A DNA stretch of 64,000 nucleotides from Actinomycetota bacterium (GTDB taxonomy: Bacteria > Actinomycetota > Acidimicrobiia > Acidimicrobiales > AC-14). The notes beneath the pieces were generated by a model that saw only the letters and a program-made list of their open reading frames with translations, did no database searches and was not told where the DNA came from. The position numbers were made by a program, and so were the translations under genes. Below are positions 24,144 to 32,045 of this stretch, in pieces. The DNA is taken from the NCBI GenBank assembly GCA_040754375.1, contig JBFMCT010000005.1:1-64000 (forward strand). The letters run 5' to 3'. How positions within the stretch are numbered: position 1 is the stretch's first letter; the number at the start of each line of letters is the position of its first letter.

Positions 24144-25448
24144 ATGTTGTCGGCGCCTGCGGCCGTGTGCCGCAACCACAAGAAGCGCGAGCGGGTGGCG
24201 ACGTGCGGGATCTGCTCGTCCGCCTTGTGCGTCGACTGCATCGTGCACACGGCCGTGGGTGTCAAGTGCCGGTCGTGCACGGGCGGGGCGGCGGCCACCG
24301 CCCCCAACGCCACCCGGGCGGCCCGCGAGAGCAAGGCCCGCGACGCCGGGGCCAAGAAGCGGCGCTGGGCCGTGCCCGTGGCCGCCGCCGGGGCGCTGCT
24401 CATGGTGGCCGGCGGTGTGGCCGTCCTCAGCCGAGGGGGTGGCAGCGGATCGACGGTCGTGGCCGACGCCCCCGCCGTCGAGGGCGGTGACCACGACTCG
24501 AGTGCCGGCAGCGGGGGGTTCGTCGATCGCAAGGCCGACTTCCCCGGGGCCGGCGGCCTCAACGTAGGAGCGACCCTCTCGGTGCCCGGGGGCCTGGGCA
24601 ACGGCCGGGCACCGGCCGTGCTCATCATCCCGGGCGGGGGGGCGCAGGACCGCAACGGCGGGATCCAGATCGGCACCCAGCTGCCCGACCCGCTCTATGC
24701 GGACCTGGCCGAGACGTTCGCCCAGAACGGCATCGTCAGCCTGCGCTACGACCGGCGGGGCTCGCCATCCATGGCCCTGCCCGAGAACACCCCGCTGCGC
24801 TGGGACGACCTGCTGGCCGACGCCAAAGCCGGTCTCGACTTCCTGAGCGAGCGCCGCGAGACCGAGGGCCAGCCCATCACGGTGCTCGGCTACGACCAGG
24901 GTGGGTTCATCGCCATGCGCCTGGCGGCCACCGACCCCCGGGTCAAGGGCGTGGTGCTGCTCTCGACGCCCGCCCGCTCGTTCGCCGAGGTGGTGGCCCA
25001 CGACTTCGAACGGGCCATCGCCGACCCGGTGAAGGCCCAGGAGGTAGCCGCCCAGGCCCGCTCGGCGGCCGACGAGCTGGTGCGCACAGGAGCGGCTCCC
25101 GATCTCCAGGGCCTCCACGAGGAGATCCGCCTGATCTTCCAGGGGAGCATCCACTACCTGTCGGGCCTGTTCGCCTTCGACCCGCTGGCCGAGGCGTCGC
25201 GGGTGAGGGCCCCGACCCTGCTCGTTCGGGGCGGGGCCGACGGCAGCATCCTGGCCAGCGATGTCGAGGCCCTAGGACGGGCCCTGGCCAACCACGACAC
25301 GGTGGTCGCCCCCGCGGGCAGCAACACCCTGGCCCTCCCCCCGGGCGCCGAGGGCCGCTTCCACAACCCGTCCCGCCACGGCACCACCCGCGACGGCGAC
25401 GCCACCTTTGCCATCGCCGACTGGGTCAAGACCAACGTCCGGTCCTGA
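24144..25448 (+). CDS. Membrane-anchored alpha/beta hydrolase with N-terminal zinc finger
   Basis: A 434-residue protein from ATG 24144, which follows AAGGAGGT by 7 nt; an in-frame GTG at 24066 lacks such a site. Residues 1-48 hold a B-box-like finger (C9xxH12, C21xxC24, C29xxC32, CRSC near 44-47). TM at about 72-92. The outer domain is an alpha/beta hydrolase: IIPGGGAQDRNG, YDRRGSP, the nucleophile elbow GYDQGG, and PTLLVRGGADG. The elbow has Asp where Ser is usual (GxSxG), as in dehalogenases and epoxide hydrolases, so esterase chemistry may not apply. Confidence 0.83.
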   Translation: MLSAPAAVCRNHKKRERVATCGICSSALCVDCIVHTAVGVKCRSCTGGAAATAPNATRAARESKARDAGAKKRRWAVPVAAAGALLMVAGGVAVLSRGGGSGSTVVADAPAVEGGDHDSSAGSGGFVDRKADFPGAGGLNVGATLSVPGGLGNGRAPAVLIIPGGGAQDRNGGIQIGTQLPDPLYADLAETFAQNGIVSLRYDRRGSPSMALPENTPLRWDDLLADAKAGLDFLSERRETEGQPITVLGYDQGGFIAMRLAATDPRVKGVVLLSTPARSFAEVVAHDFERAIADPVKAQEVAAQARSAADELVRTGAAPDLQGLHEEIRLIFQGSIHYLSGLFAFDPLAEASRVRAPTLLVRGGADGSILASDVEALGRALANHDTVVAPAGSNTLALPPGAEGRFHNPSRHGTTRDGDATFAIADWVKTNVRS

Positions 25449-25475
25449 CCGTCGACGGCCGTCCCGGGCCCGGGT

Positions 25476-27569
25476 TTGACGGTCGCCCCCTTCGGGACCT
25501 GGCCCTCGCCTATCAGTGCGTCGGTCGTGGCCCAGGGAGCAGTGTCCCTCGGCCAGGTGCGGACCAGCGAGCAGGCGGGAGGGCCGCCCCAGGTCTGGTG
25601 GGTGGAGGGCCGTCCCACCGAAGGGGGGCGCCAAGTCGTGGTGCGCGACGGCCGGGACATGCTGCCTCCCGGCTTCTCGGCCCGTTCGAAGGTGCACGAG
25701 TACGGCGGAGGTGCCTACTGCGTCCGCGGTGACGACCTCTACTTCGTCAACGACGCCGACCAGGGCCTGTGGATGGTGAGGACCGCCCCCGGTCGGCCCC
25801 CGGCCGACCCTGTGCGCCTCACCCCCGACGACGGGGCCCGATATGCCGACCCGGACGTGCACCCGGCAGCCGGCGGTTGGCTGGCGTGCGTGCGCGAGAG
25901 GCACCTGCCCGGGGGCGTGGTCAACGACCTGGTGGCCGTGGATGTGGCCGTGGAGGTCGATGTGGCCGTGGACGTCGATGGGGCCGTGGCGCCGGGGCGG
26001 GCCACCCCCGGGCCGCCCCCGGCGCCGGTCGTGCTCGCCTCCGGGCACGACTTCTATGCCGCCCCCCGCTTCAGCCCTGACGGGCGCCTCCTGGCGTGGT
26101 TGACCTGGGACAGCCCCGACATGCCGTGGGACAGCACGACGCTGTGGACCGCCCCGTTCCCGGGCGACGCCTTGACGGAGCTGGCTGGCCGGGCGGTGGC
26201 CGGCGGCCCCGGCCAGTCGGTTTCCCAGCCCCGGTGGTCCCCCGACGGCGGCCTCCACTACGTCTCGGACCGCTCGGGATGGTGGAACCTCTACCGCCAC
26301 CGGCCCCAGGCCCCCGACGCGCCCCTGGCCCTGGCCCCGATGGAGGCCGACTTCGCCCGGCCCGACTGGGTCTTCGGCCAGTCGAGCTACGCCTTCCTCG
26401 AGGACGGCCGTCTGGTGGCCACCTGGCACGAGCGGGGGGCCTGGCGCCTCGGGATGGTGGCCGAGGGCAAGGTGGCGGGCCTGGACGTGGCCTTCAACGA
26501 CGTGTCCTCGGTCCAGGGGGCGGGCCGGGAAGTGGTGGCCGTGGCCGCCGGGCCCCGCCAGGGCCCTGCGCTGGTCGCCGGTCCGCCCGAAGACACAGGG
26601 CCGTGGCGGACGCTGCGCCGTTCCCGCCCGGCCGAGCTGGCCGAGGAGGCCGTGTCCGAGGCCCGGCCATTCGAGTTCCGCTCCTCCGACAGCCGGCCGG
26701 TATACGCCTACTTCTACCGGCCTCGCCTTGCAGGCTGGGAGGGACCGCCCGGTGAGCTCCCACCCCTGGTGGTGCGCTGCCACGGTGGGCCCACGGCGGC
26801 CGCCTCACCCGGCCTGAGCGCCGAGGTCCAGTTCTGGACGAGCCGGGGCCTGGCCGTGGTCGACGTCAACTACAGCGGGAGCAGCGGCTACGGCCGGGAG
26901 TACCGGCGCCGCCTCGACGGCCAGTGGGGCGTGGTCGACGTGGCCGACTGCCGGGCCGCGGCTCGTAGCCTCGTCGACGCCGGCGAGGTCGATGGGCGGC
27001 GGGTCGCCATCCGGGGGAGCAGCGCCGGCGGGTTCACCGCCCTGGGGGCGCTGGTGGCCGACGCAGCCTCGGGCGAGGCCGGCGAGGGTGCCGGCCTCTG
27101 GGCGGCGGGCACGAGCCTCTACGGGGTGGCCGACCTCGAGTCCCTGGCGGCCACCACCCACAAGTTCGAGGTCCACTATCTCCACCGCCTGGTCGGCCCC
27201 TACCCCGAGAACCGCGACCTCTACCGGCGCCGCTCGCCGCGATGGCGGGCCGACCGCATCCGCACCCCGGTCCTGGTCCTGCAGGGGGCCGACGACCCCG
27301 TGGTGCCTCTCGCTCAGGCCGAGGCGTTGGTCGAGGCCCTCGGGGCCAACGGCGTACCCCACGCCTACCGGGTCTTCGCAGGAGAGCAGCACGGGTTCCG
27401 CAGAGCGGAGACGATCGCCGCCGCCTTCGAGGCCGAACTGTCGTTCTACGGCCAGGTCATGGGCTTCGAGCCGGCTGGTCAGGTGCCCGAGCTGCCCGTT
27501 GCCGGGCTGGTCCCGACGAAAGGCCTGGTCAAAAACGATGCGAAAACGGTAGATACAAAGAACATCTAG
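25476..27569 (+). CDS. S9-family prolyl oligopeptidase (dipeptidyl-peptidase-like)
   Basis: A 697-residue protein. TTG 25476 is chosen because its product begins TVAPFGTWPSPISA, the usual start in this family; a GTG at 25527 is an alternative. The N-terminal beta-propeller (residues about 40-390) has WD-like turns (FSPDGRLLAWLTWD, WSPDGGLHYVSD). The C-terminal hydrolase has the catalytic Ser516 in GSSAGG, Asp in GADDPV, and His in EQHGF. A repetitive insert of Val/Asp (DVAVEVDVAVDVDG) lies near residues 155-170. No signal peptide, so probably cytoplasmic. The last 10 codons overlap the motif at 27547. Confidence 0.9.
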   Translation: MTVAPFGTWPSPISASVVAQGAVSLGQVRTSEQAGGPPQVWWVEGRPTEGGRQVVVRDGRDMLPPGFSARSKVHEYGGGAYCVRGDDLYFVNDADQGLWMVRTAPGRPPADPVRLTPDDGARYADPDVHPAAGGWLACVRERHLPGGVVNDLVAVDVAVEVDVAVDVDGAVAPGRATPGPPPAPVVLASGHDFYAAPRFSPDGRLLAWLTWDSPDMPWDSTTLWTAPFPGDALTELAGRAVAGGPGQSVSQPRWSPDGGLHYVSDRSGWWNLYRHRPQAPDAPLALAPMEADFARPDWVFGQSSYAFLEDGRLVATWHERGAWRLGMVAEGKVAGLDVAFNDVSSVQGAGREVVAVAAGPRQGPALVAGPPEDTGPWRTLRRSRPAELAEEAVSEARPFEFRSSDSRPVYAYFYRPRLAGWEGPPGELPPLVVRCHGGPTAAASPGLSAEVQFWTSRGLAVVDVNYSGSSGYGREYRRRLDGQWGVVDVADCRAAARSLVDAGEVDGRRVAIRGSSAGGFTALGALVADAASGEAGEGAGLWAAGTSLYGVADLESLAATTHKFEVHYLHRLVGPYPENRDLYRRRSPRWRADRIRTPVLVLQGADDPVVPLAQAEALVEALGANGVPHAYRVFAGEQHGFRRAETIAAAFEAELSFYGQVMGFEPAGQVPELPVAGLVPTKGLVKNDAKTVDTKNI

Positions 27570-27573
27570 ATGC
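27547..27573 (+). promoter_or_regulatory. Conserved upstream motif before copy B
   Basis: CGGTAGATAC (27547-27556), 9-nt gap, CTAGATGC (27566-27573), matching the motif before copy A in sequence and spacing. It spans the end of the S9 gene and lies about 125 nt before the copy B start. Confidence 0.6.
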
Positions 27574-27698
27574 TAGTTAGGTAGAGCCAGAAGATGCCTA
27601 TTGCGGGTTCTGGGGCGAGGTGAGAGACTGTTCACTGCAAGGCAGCAAACCGAGGCCCAAGTGCGGCCCGGTCCGAGAGCAAAGGTGGGCCCTAAGAA

Positions 27699-28283
27699 AT
27701 GAACCTCCGCAAGAAAGTGTCCGTCGTCTTCGGCTCGGCCGCTGCGGCCACCGTCATCGCTGGTGCTTCGGCCTTCGCCTGCACCAACCTGGCGACCCTC
27801 AACCTGTCCAGCTCCGCGGGCAAGGCCGGCGACACGGTCACCGTCACCGGCTCGTCGTTCAACGTGAACAGCCAGAACGTTGCCAACTCGTTCCCGGTCG
27901 TCCTGAAGTGGAACGGTGTCGACGGCGCGACGCTCGCCCAGGTCCAGCCCGACCGTGCCGGCAACATCTCGGCCACGTTCACCGTGCCCGACGGCCAGCC
28001 CGGCTACTACGTCATCGTGGCCACCCAGCACAACGCCCAGGGCGCCGACGTCTACGGCACCCCGGCTCGCGCCAGCTACCAGATCCTCGGCCCCAACGGT
28101 CAGTCGGTCGTCACCCCGGCCGCCACCACCGCAGGCGCTCTTGGCTCTGAGAGCAGCTCCTCGGGCATCATCGCCCTGACCGTCGGCCTCGGTGCCCTTG
28201 GTCTGGCCCTGTTCGGCGCTGGCTTCATCGCCTTCGTCCGCCAGGCCCGCCGGGCCCCCGCGGCTGCGGCAGTGCGCAAGTAA
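27699..28283 (+). CDS. Secreted Ig-like protein with C-terminal TM, copy B
   Basis: A 194-residue protein from ATG 27699. It has the same architecture as copy A: signal peptide ending AFA, Cys next, TIG/CopC-like domain, TM and Arg tail. The nucleotide match with copy A (minus strand, 20366-20950) is very high over the last 530 nt (about five differences by eye) but drops in the first 54 nt (about ten differences). Flanking sequence outside the coding region does not align. Recent gene conversion or duplication is inferred. Confidence 0.87.
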   Translation: MNLRKKVSVVFGSAAAATVIAGASAFACTNLATLNLSSSAGKAGDTVTVTGSSFNVNSQNVANSFPVVLKWNGVDGATLAQVQPDRAGNISATFTVPDGQPGYYVIVATQHNAQGADVYGTPARASYQILGPNGQSVVTPAATTAGALGSESSSSGIIALTVGLGALGLALFGAGFIAFVRQARRAPAAAAVRK

Positions 28284-28307
28284 GCTTCCTAGCTAGAACT
28301 GCGGCTG

Positions 28308-28337
28308 ACGCCGGGCACCCACTAGGGTGCCCGGCGT
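28308..28337 (+). terminator. Terminator after copy B
   Basis: A 13-bp perfect stem ACGCCGGGCACCC pairs with GGGTGCCCGGCGT around ACTA, 24 nt after the stop. Confidence 0.85.
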
Positions 28338-28357
28338 CGTCGCGTTGGAGGCCTAGC

Positions 28358-29959
28358 TTGATCCGTCATTCCCGATCGGTCGCCGCAGTCGTAGCGGTGG
28401 CATTTGTACTTACGGCCTGTGGCGGCGGGGAGGGGCTCACCGATGACGGTGCCCTTCCCGAAGCGGGGAGGGCGGAGAGCCAGGACCTGCGGGTGGCCGT
28501 GGGCCAGGACCCGTTCCTGGGCGGCAACCCCCCGAACCTCAACCTCGGGCTCTCCACCAACGGGCCCAACCCAGGGATCTTCGAGACGCTCACCCGCCTG
28601 ACGGGCCAGTTCGGCCTCCAGCCCGGGCTGGCCACCCGCTGGGAGTCGCCCGATCCCGAGACCTGGCGGTTCACGATCCGCGAGGGCGTCACCTTCCACA
28701 ACGGCACGCCCCTCGACGCCCAGGCGGTGGTGTCCAGCCTGGAGACCGTGGCCAGCCGCCAGAACCGGCCCCGCGGCCTCGAGCCCGGGGCGGCCCGGGC
28801 CACGGCCCCCGACACCGTCGAGATCCGGTTGTCGGCGGGCAACTCCCGGCTGGCCGAACAGCTGGCCAACCCCAACATGGGGATCGTCGCCCCCGGGACC
28901 CGGGCAGGCGGAGGCGACGACCCGTCACTCATCCCGACCGGTACGGGCCCGTTCCGGTTCGAGAGCTACAACCCGGGCGACCGTCTGGTGGTGCGGGCCA
29001 ACGAGGATTACTGGGGCGAGAAGCCTCAGCTCACCAGCCTCACCTTCCGCTTCGGCCCCGAGGAGGACGCCGGCCGCCTGTTGGCCACTCGCCAGGTCGA
29101 GCTGGTGGGCCACGTACCCTACGACGCCCTCCCCAGAGTCTCCGGGCGGACCGACAGGGTGGTCAGCTCCCAGCCCTTCCGGGCCCATTACCTGCTGCTC
29201 AACGCGGGTGGCGTCGAGGGCTTCGCCACCCTCAAGGAGGACAACGTCCGCCGGGCCATCGCCCTGGCCATCGACCGGGACGCCGTGCAGAAGGCGGGCT
29301 GGCCCGACGAAGGGGATGACAGCCACACGCTCATCCCCGAGCTCGTGCTGGCGGACTCGGCCAGCCGGGTGCGTCCACCCAACCAGAACCTCGATGAGGC
29401 CCGCCGGGCGCTCGACCAGGCTGGCTGGGTGGCGGGCCCCGAAGGGATGAGGGTCAAGTTAGGCCAGCCCTTGTCGCTCACGCTGATGCTGGCCCGCCCG
29501 GCCGAGCAGGCGAAGGCGGCTGCCGAGGTCAAGCGCCAGCTGGCTGAGATCGGGATAGGCGTGGAGGTCGTGGACCCGGCGCCCGAGTCCCCCTTCGTCA
29601 GGGTCAACAACTCGACCTTCGACATATTCATGGCCACCCAGGCCCAGGACGACGCCAACCCGTGCTCGCTGTGCCGGTTCTTCAGCATCCGGCCCGGGGG
29701 CACACTGTCGTTCGCCGGGTCGGTGGGGGGCGGGGCCAAGGCCGACGACCTCTACGACCGCACCTACGTCTCGCCGTCGGTCGACACTGCCCGGCGGGCG
29801 GCCGCCGACCTGATCAACGTGGTCGTAGCCGAGCGCTTCACGGCCGTCCCCCTGGCATCGGTCCGTACGGTGTGGCTCGCATCTCCTCGGGTGCGGGGCT
29901 TCGAGCCTGCGGCCCTCGGCGGTGACCAGCGGTGGAACAGCGTGTGGCTAACCGTCTGA
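28358..29959 (+). CDS. ABC-transporter substrate-binding lipoprotein (peptide/nickel type, SBP_bac_5)
   Basis: A 533-residue protein from TTG 28358. Lipobox VLTAC near residue 21. SBP family 5 marks: FETLTRLTGQFGLQPGLATRWESPDPETWRFTIREGVTFHNG, then GTGPFRF, DYWGEKP and VRRAIALAIDRDAV. This family binds oligopeptides, nickel or heme; no ligand can be chosen. A CxxC (PCSLCRF) lies near residue 435. No permease or ATPase genes for it lie nearby, so it is an orphan or has partners elsewhere. It overlaps the next gene by 28 nt. Confidence 0.88.
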   Translation: MIRHSRSVAAVVAVAFVLTACGGGEGLTDDGALPEAGRAESQDLRVAVGQDPFLGGNPPNLNLGLSTNGPNPGIFETLTRLTGQFGLQPGLATRWESPDPETWRFTIREGVTFHNGTPLDAQAVVSSLETVASRQNRPRGLEPGAARATAPDTVEIRLSAGNSRLAEQLANPNMGIVAPGTRAGGGDDPSLIPTGTGPFRFESYNPGDRLVVRANEDYWGEKPQLTSLTFRFGPEEDAGRLLATRQVELVGHVPYDALPRVSGRTDRVVSSQPFRAHYLLLNAGGVEGFATLKEDNVRRAIALAIDRDAVQKAGWPDEGDDSHTLIPELVLADSASRVRPPNQNLDEARRALDQAGWVAGPEGMRVKLGQPLSLTLMLARPAEQAKAAAEVKRQLAEIGIGVEVVDPAPESPFVRVNNSTFDIFMATQAQDDANPCSLCRFFSIRPGGTLSFAGSVGGGAKADDLYDRTYVSPSVDTARRAAADLINVVVAERFTAVPLASVRTVWLASPRVRGFEPAALGGDQRWNSVWLTV

Positions 29960-31422
29960 CCAAGCTCGCGGTCGCCGCCCTCGTATTGGCCGGGGCCTTG
30001 CTGGCCCTGGCCGGGCTGCGCCCCGAGCCCGCGGGTGTCGGGCTGTCGGGGGCCGGGTTCGTGAACGCCGACCGGCCGGGCATCGACAACCACAACTCCC
30101 CGGCGGTGGCCGCCGACCCGACCCGGCCGTCGGTCGTCGTGCTGGCCGACCGCATCGACAGCCCTCGTTTCTCGTGCTCGCTGCACATCTCGACGACCGC
30201 CGGGGTCACCTGGCGCCCACTGGCCCTGCCCCTGGCCCCCGAGGCCCCCAACTGCTTCTGGCCGGACGTGGCCTTCGACGCCAATGGGCGACTGCTCGTC
30301 CTGTACACGGCCACCGGCGGGCGCTTCAACCAGCCCCTCGGGGTCTGGCTCCAGCCCTTCGAGGGCGAGGCTGCCAGTGGGCCGGCGGTGCGGGTGGCCG
30401 GGGGAGAGGCCTTCCACGCCCACATGGCCGTCGACGGCCGGCGGGTAGCGGTGGCGTATGTGCAGGCGCCACCCGAGAACGCCGACCGCCCCCTGGGCTT
30501 CGAACCCGGCGCCCATCCCCTGATGGTCGTGCGCTCCGAGGACGGCGGGGCCACTTGGTCGGCCCCCGTCCAGGTCAGCCAGGCCCCGGCCCGGCCTGCC
30601 CACCCGTCGGTCCTCTACGACCGAGAGGGGCGCCTGGTGGTGGGTGCCCTCGACTACAACGACGACGACGACAACTACGCGGGCAGCCACGAGGGCCAGG
30701 GCGGGCCGCCGCCGCCGGCCACTTGGCGGGTGCTGGCCTGGACGTCGGGCGACGGCGGAGCCACCTTCGGGGCCAGCCCGGCGGTGGTGGCCGACGGGGT
30801 CGAGGTGCCCCAGCGGGTCGTCATCGACCTCGCCCCGGGCCCGAGCTTCGCGACCGACCCGGACGGCGGCGCCGTCTACGCGGCCTGGGAAGGGGGGGTG
30901 GGCGACAGTCGGGGCGTCTTCTTGTCCCGCTCGGACGACGGCGGCCGGTCGTGGTCCAGCCCCGTCGAAGTCGCGCCCGGACCGGGTGCCCAGTTCCTCC
31001 CCGCCCTCGACGTAGCCCCCGACGGCCGGGTCGACATCGTGTTCTACGACCGCAGCCGCGACCCCGACGACGTCCTCGCTTACCCGGTGGTGGGTTCGTC
31101 GTGGGACAACGGGGCCACGTTCGTCACCCGGACGGCCTCGGAGCGACCGTTCGACTCCCGCATCGGCCAGGGCGGCCAGCAGGCCGTCACCCAGCTCGGC
31201 AACCAACTGGCCGTGCTCTCACGCGACGGCTCGTTCCTGGCCTTCTGGGCCGACACCAACCGGCCCACGACGGCGGCCGCCGAAGTCCACGACCTAGCCG
31301 TCGTCACGGCCACCCCCCGCATCGCCGGGGGCCGATCATGGGGACTGGCTATCCCCGGCCTGGCCGTGCTGGTGGCGGGCGCCGCCATCGGCGCCCGGGC
31401 CGTGGCCCACCGCCCCCGCTGA
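29932..31422 (+). CDS. BNR (Asp-box) propeller protein with C-terminal TM, BNR2
   Basis: A 496-residue protein; GTG 29932 overlaps the previous gene, and GTG 29944 is an alternative start. An N-terminal hydrophobic segment (about 10-30) acts as signal or anchor. Asp-box turns include STTAGVTW, SEDGGATWS, SGDGGATF, SDDGGRSWS and SSWDNGATF. A DDDDN acidic loop lies near 240. A TM near the C-terminus (about 467-487) is followed by a basic end. It is related in plan to BNR1 and BNR3. Probably exported and anchored; ligand unknown. Confidence 0.85.
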   Translation: MEQRVANRLTKLAVAALVLAGALLALAGLRPEPAGVGLSGAGFVNADRPGIDNHNSPAVAADPTRPSVVVLADRIDSPRFSCSLHISTTAGVTWRPLALPLAPEAPNCFWPDVAFDANGRLLVLYTATGGRFNQPLGVWLQPFEGEAASGPAVRVAGGEAFHAHMAVDGRRVAVAYVQAPPENADRPLGFEPGAHPLMVVRSEDGGATWSAPVQVSQAPARPAHPSVLYDREGRLVVGALDYNDDDDNYAGSHEGQGGPPPPATWRVLAWTSGDGGATFGASPAVVADGVEVPQRVVIDLAPGPSFATDPDGGAVYAAWEGGVGDSRGVFLSRSDDGGRSWSSPVEVAPGPGAQFLPALDVAPDGRVDIVFYDRSRDPDDVLAYPVVGSSWDNGATFVTRTASERPFDSRIGQGGQQAVTQLGNQLAVLSRDGSFLAFWADTNRPTTAAAEVHDLAVVTATPRIAGGRSWGLAIPGLAVLVAGAAIGARAVAHRPR

Positions 31423-31428
31423 CGGGCC

Positions 31429-31504
31429 CTAACCCCCGCAACCGGTGTACGAACCGCGCCGGGACCGGCGCGTTCTGCACACCGGTCCGGTGAGCGGGGG
31501 TTAG
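31429..31504. terminator. Long nested inverted repeat between convergent genes
   Basis: CTAACCCCCGC (31429-31439) pairs with GCGGGGGTTAG (31494-31504), enclosing ACCGGTGT with ACACCGGT and ACCGCGCC with GGCGCGTT. The composite hairpin of about 76 nt overlaps the TAA stop of the minus-strand gene. It likely terminates both BNR2 and the minus operon. Confidence 0.8.
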
Positions 31505-32043
31505 GTCCCGGCTTCCTGGTCGGCCTTGCCCTGGTCCTTGGCCGCGGCCTGGGCGGCCTCGATGGCGGCTAGGTCGGGCCAGTGGGCCACCGTCCACATC
31601 AGGCCGAAGCCGAAGACGGCGAAGGCGGCCGACGAGTGGTAGATCGTCGGCGGCCAGGGGGCGAGGTCGCGGAAGGCCTCGGAGATGAGCGGGACGTGGG
31701 TGGCCACCATCCAGAAACCGGCCAGCAAGACGGCCATACCCGAGAAGAAGGGGATGGCGCCCGGCCCCCCCGGGCGCTTGCGGGCCATCAGGGTCACCAG
31801 CGACACCACGGCCACGAGGATGCCGGGGATGATGTGGTCGGCGATCTCCTTGGACGGCTCAGTGTTGAGGTAAGGGCCGCTGTACTGGGGAAGGGTGGCC
31901 CACAAGGCCACGCCAAAGCCGACGATGGGCAGCCAACGGCGGGGGTCGGCAGGTGGCGAGGACGAAGCGGCTTCCGCCGGCCCCGCCCCACCGGGAGCCG
32001 CGTCGGTGGCTACCGCCTCGTCGCGGGCCGGCCCGTCGCTCAC
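31501..32043 (-). CDS. Four-TM membrane protein, unknown
   Basis: A 180-residue protein from GTG 32043, 2 nt after the stop of the CooC2 gene. Residues 1-38 are Ala/Pro-rich. Four TM helices follow: about 40-60 (WLPIVGFGVALWATL), 72-91 (IIPGILVAVVSLVTL), 99-117 (IPFFSGMAVLLAGFWMVA) and 135-155 (SSAAFAVFGFGLMWTVA). Its last residues are Lys/Asp-rich. It forms an operon with BNR3, CooC3 and CooC2. A small membrane partner of the ATPases is possible. No family recognised. Confidence 0.78.
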   Translation of the reverse strand: MSDGPARDEAVATDAAPGGAGPAEAASSSPPADPRRWLPIVGFGVALWATLPQYSGPYLNTEPSKEIADHIIPGILVAVVSLVTLMARKRPGGPGAIPFFSGMAVLLAGFWMVATHVPLISEAFRDLAPWPPTIYHSSAAFAVFGFGLMWTVAHWPDLAAIEAAQAAAKDQGKADQEAGT

Positions 32044-32045
32044 GC

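Noticed and set aside
28358-29959. Nickel-specific binding protein as supply for CooC
   Set aside because: Family 5 binding proteins bind many ligands and no nickel-site residues can be named; the link rests on proximity only.
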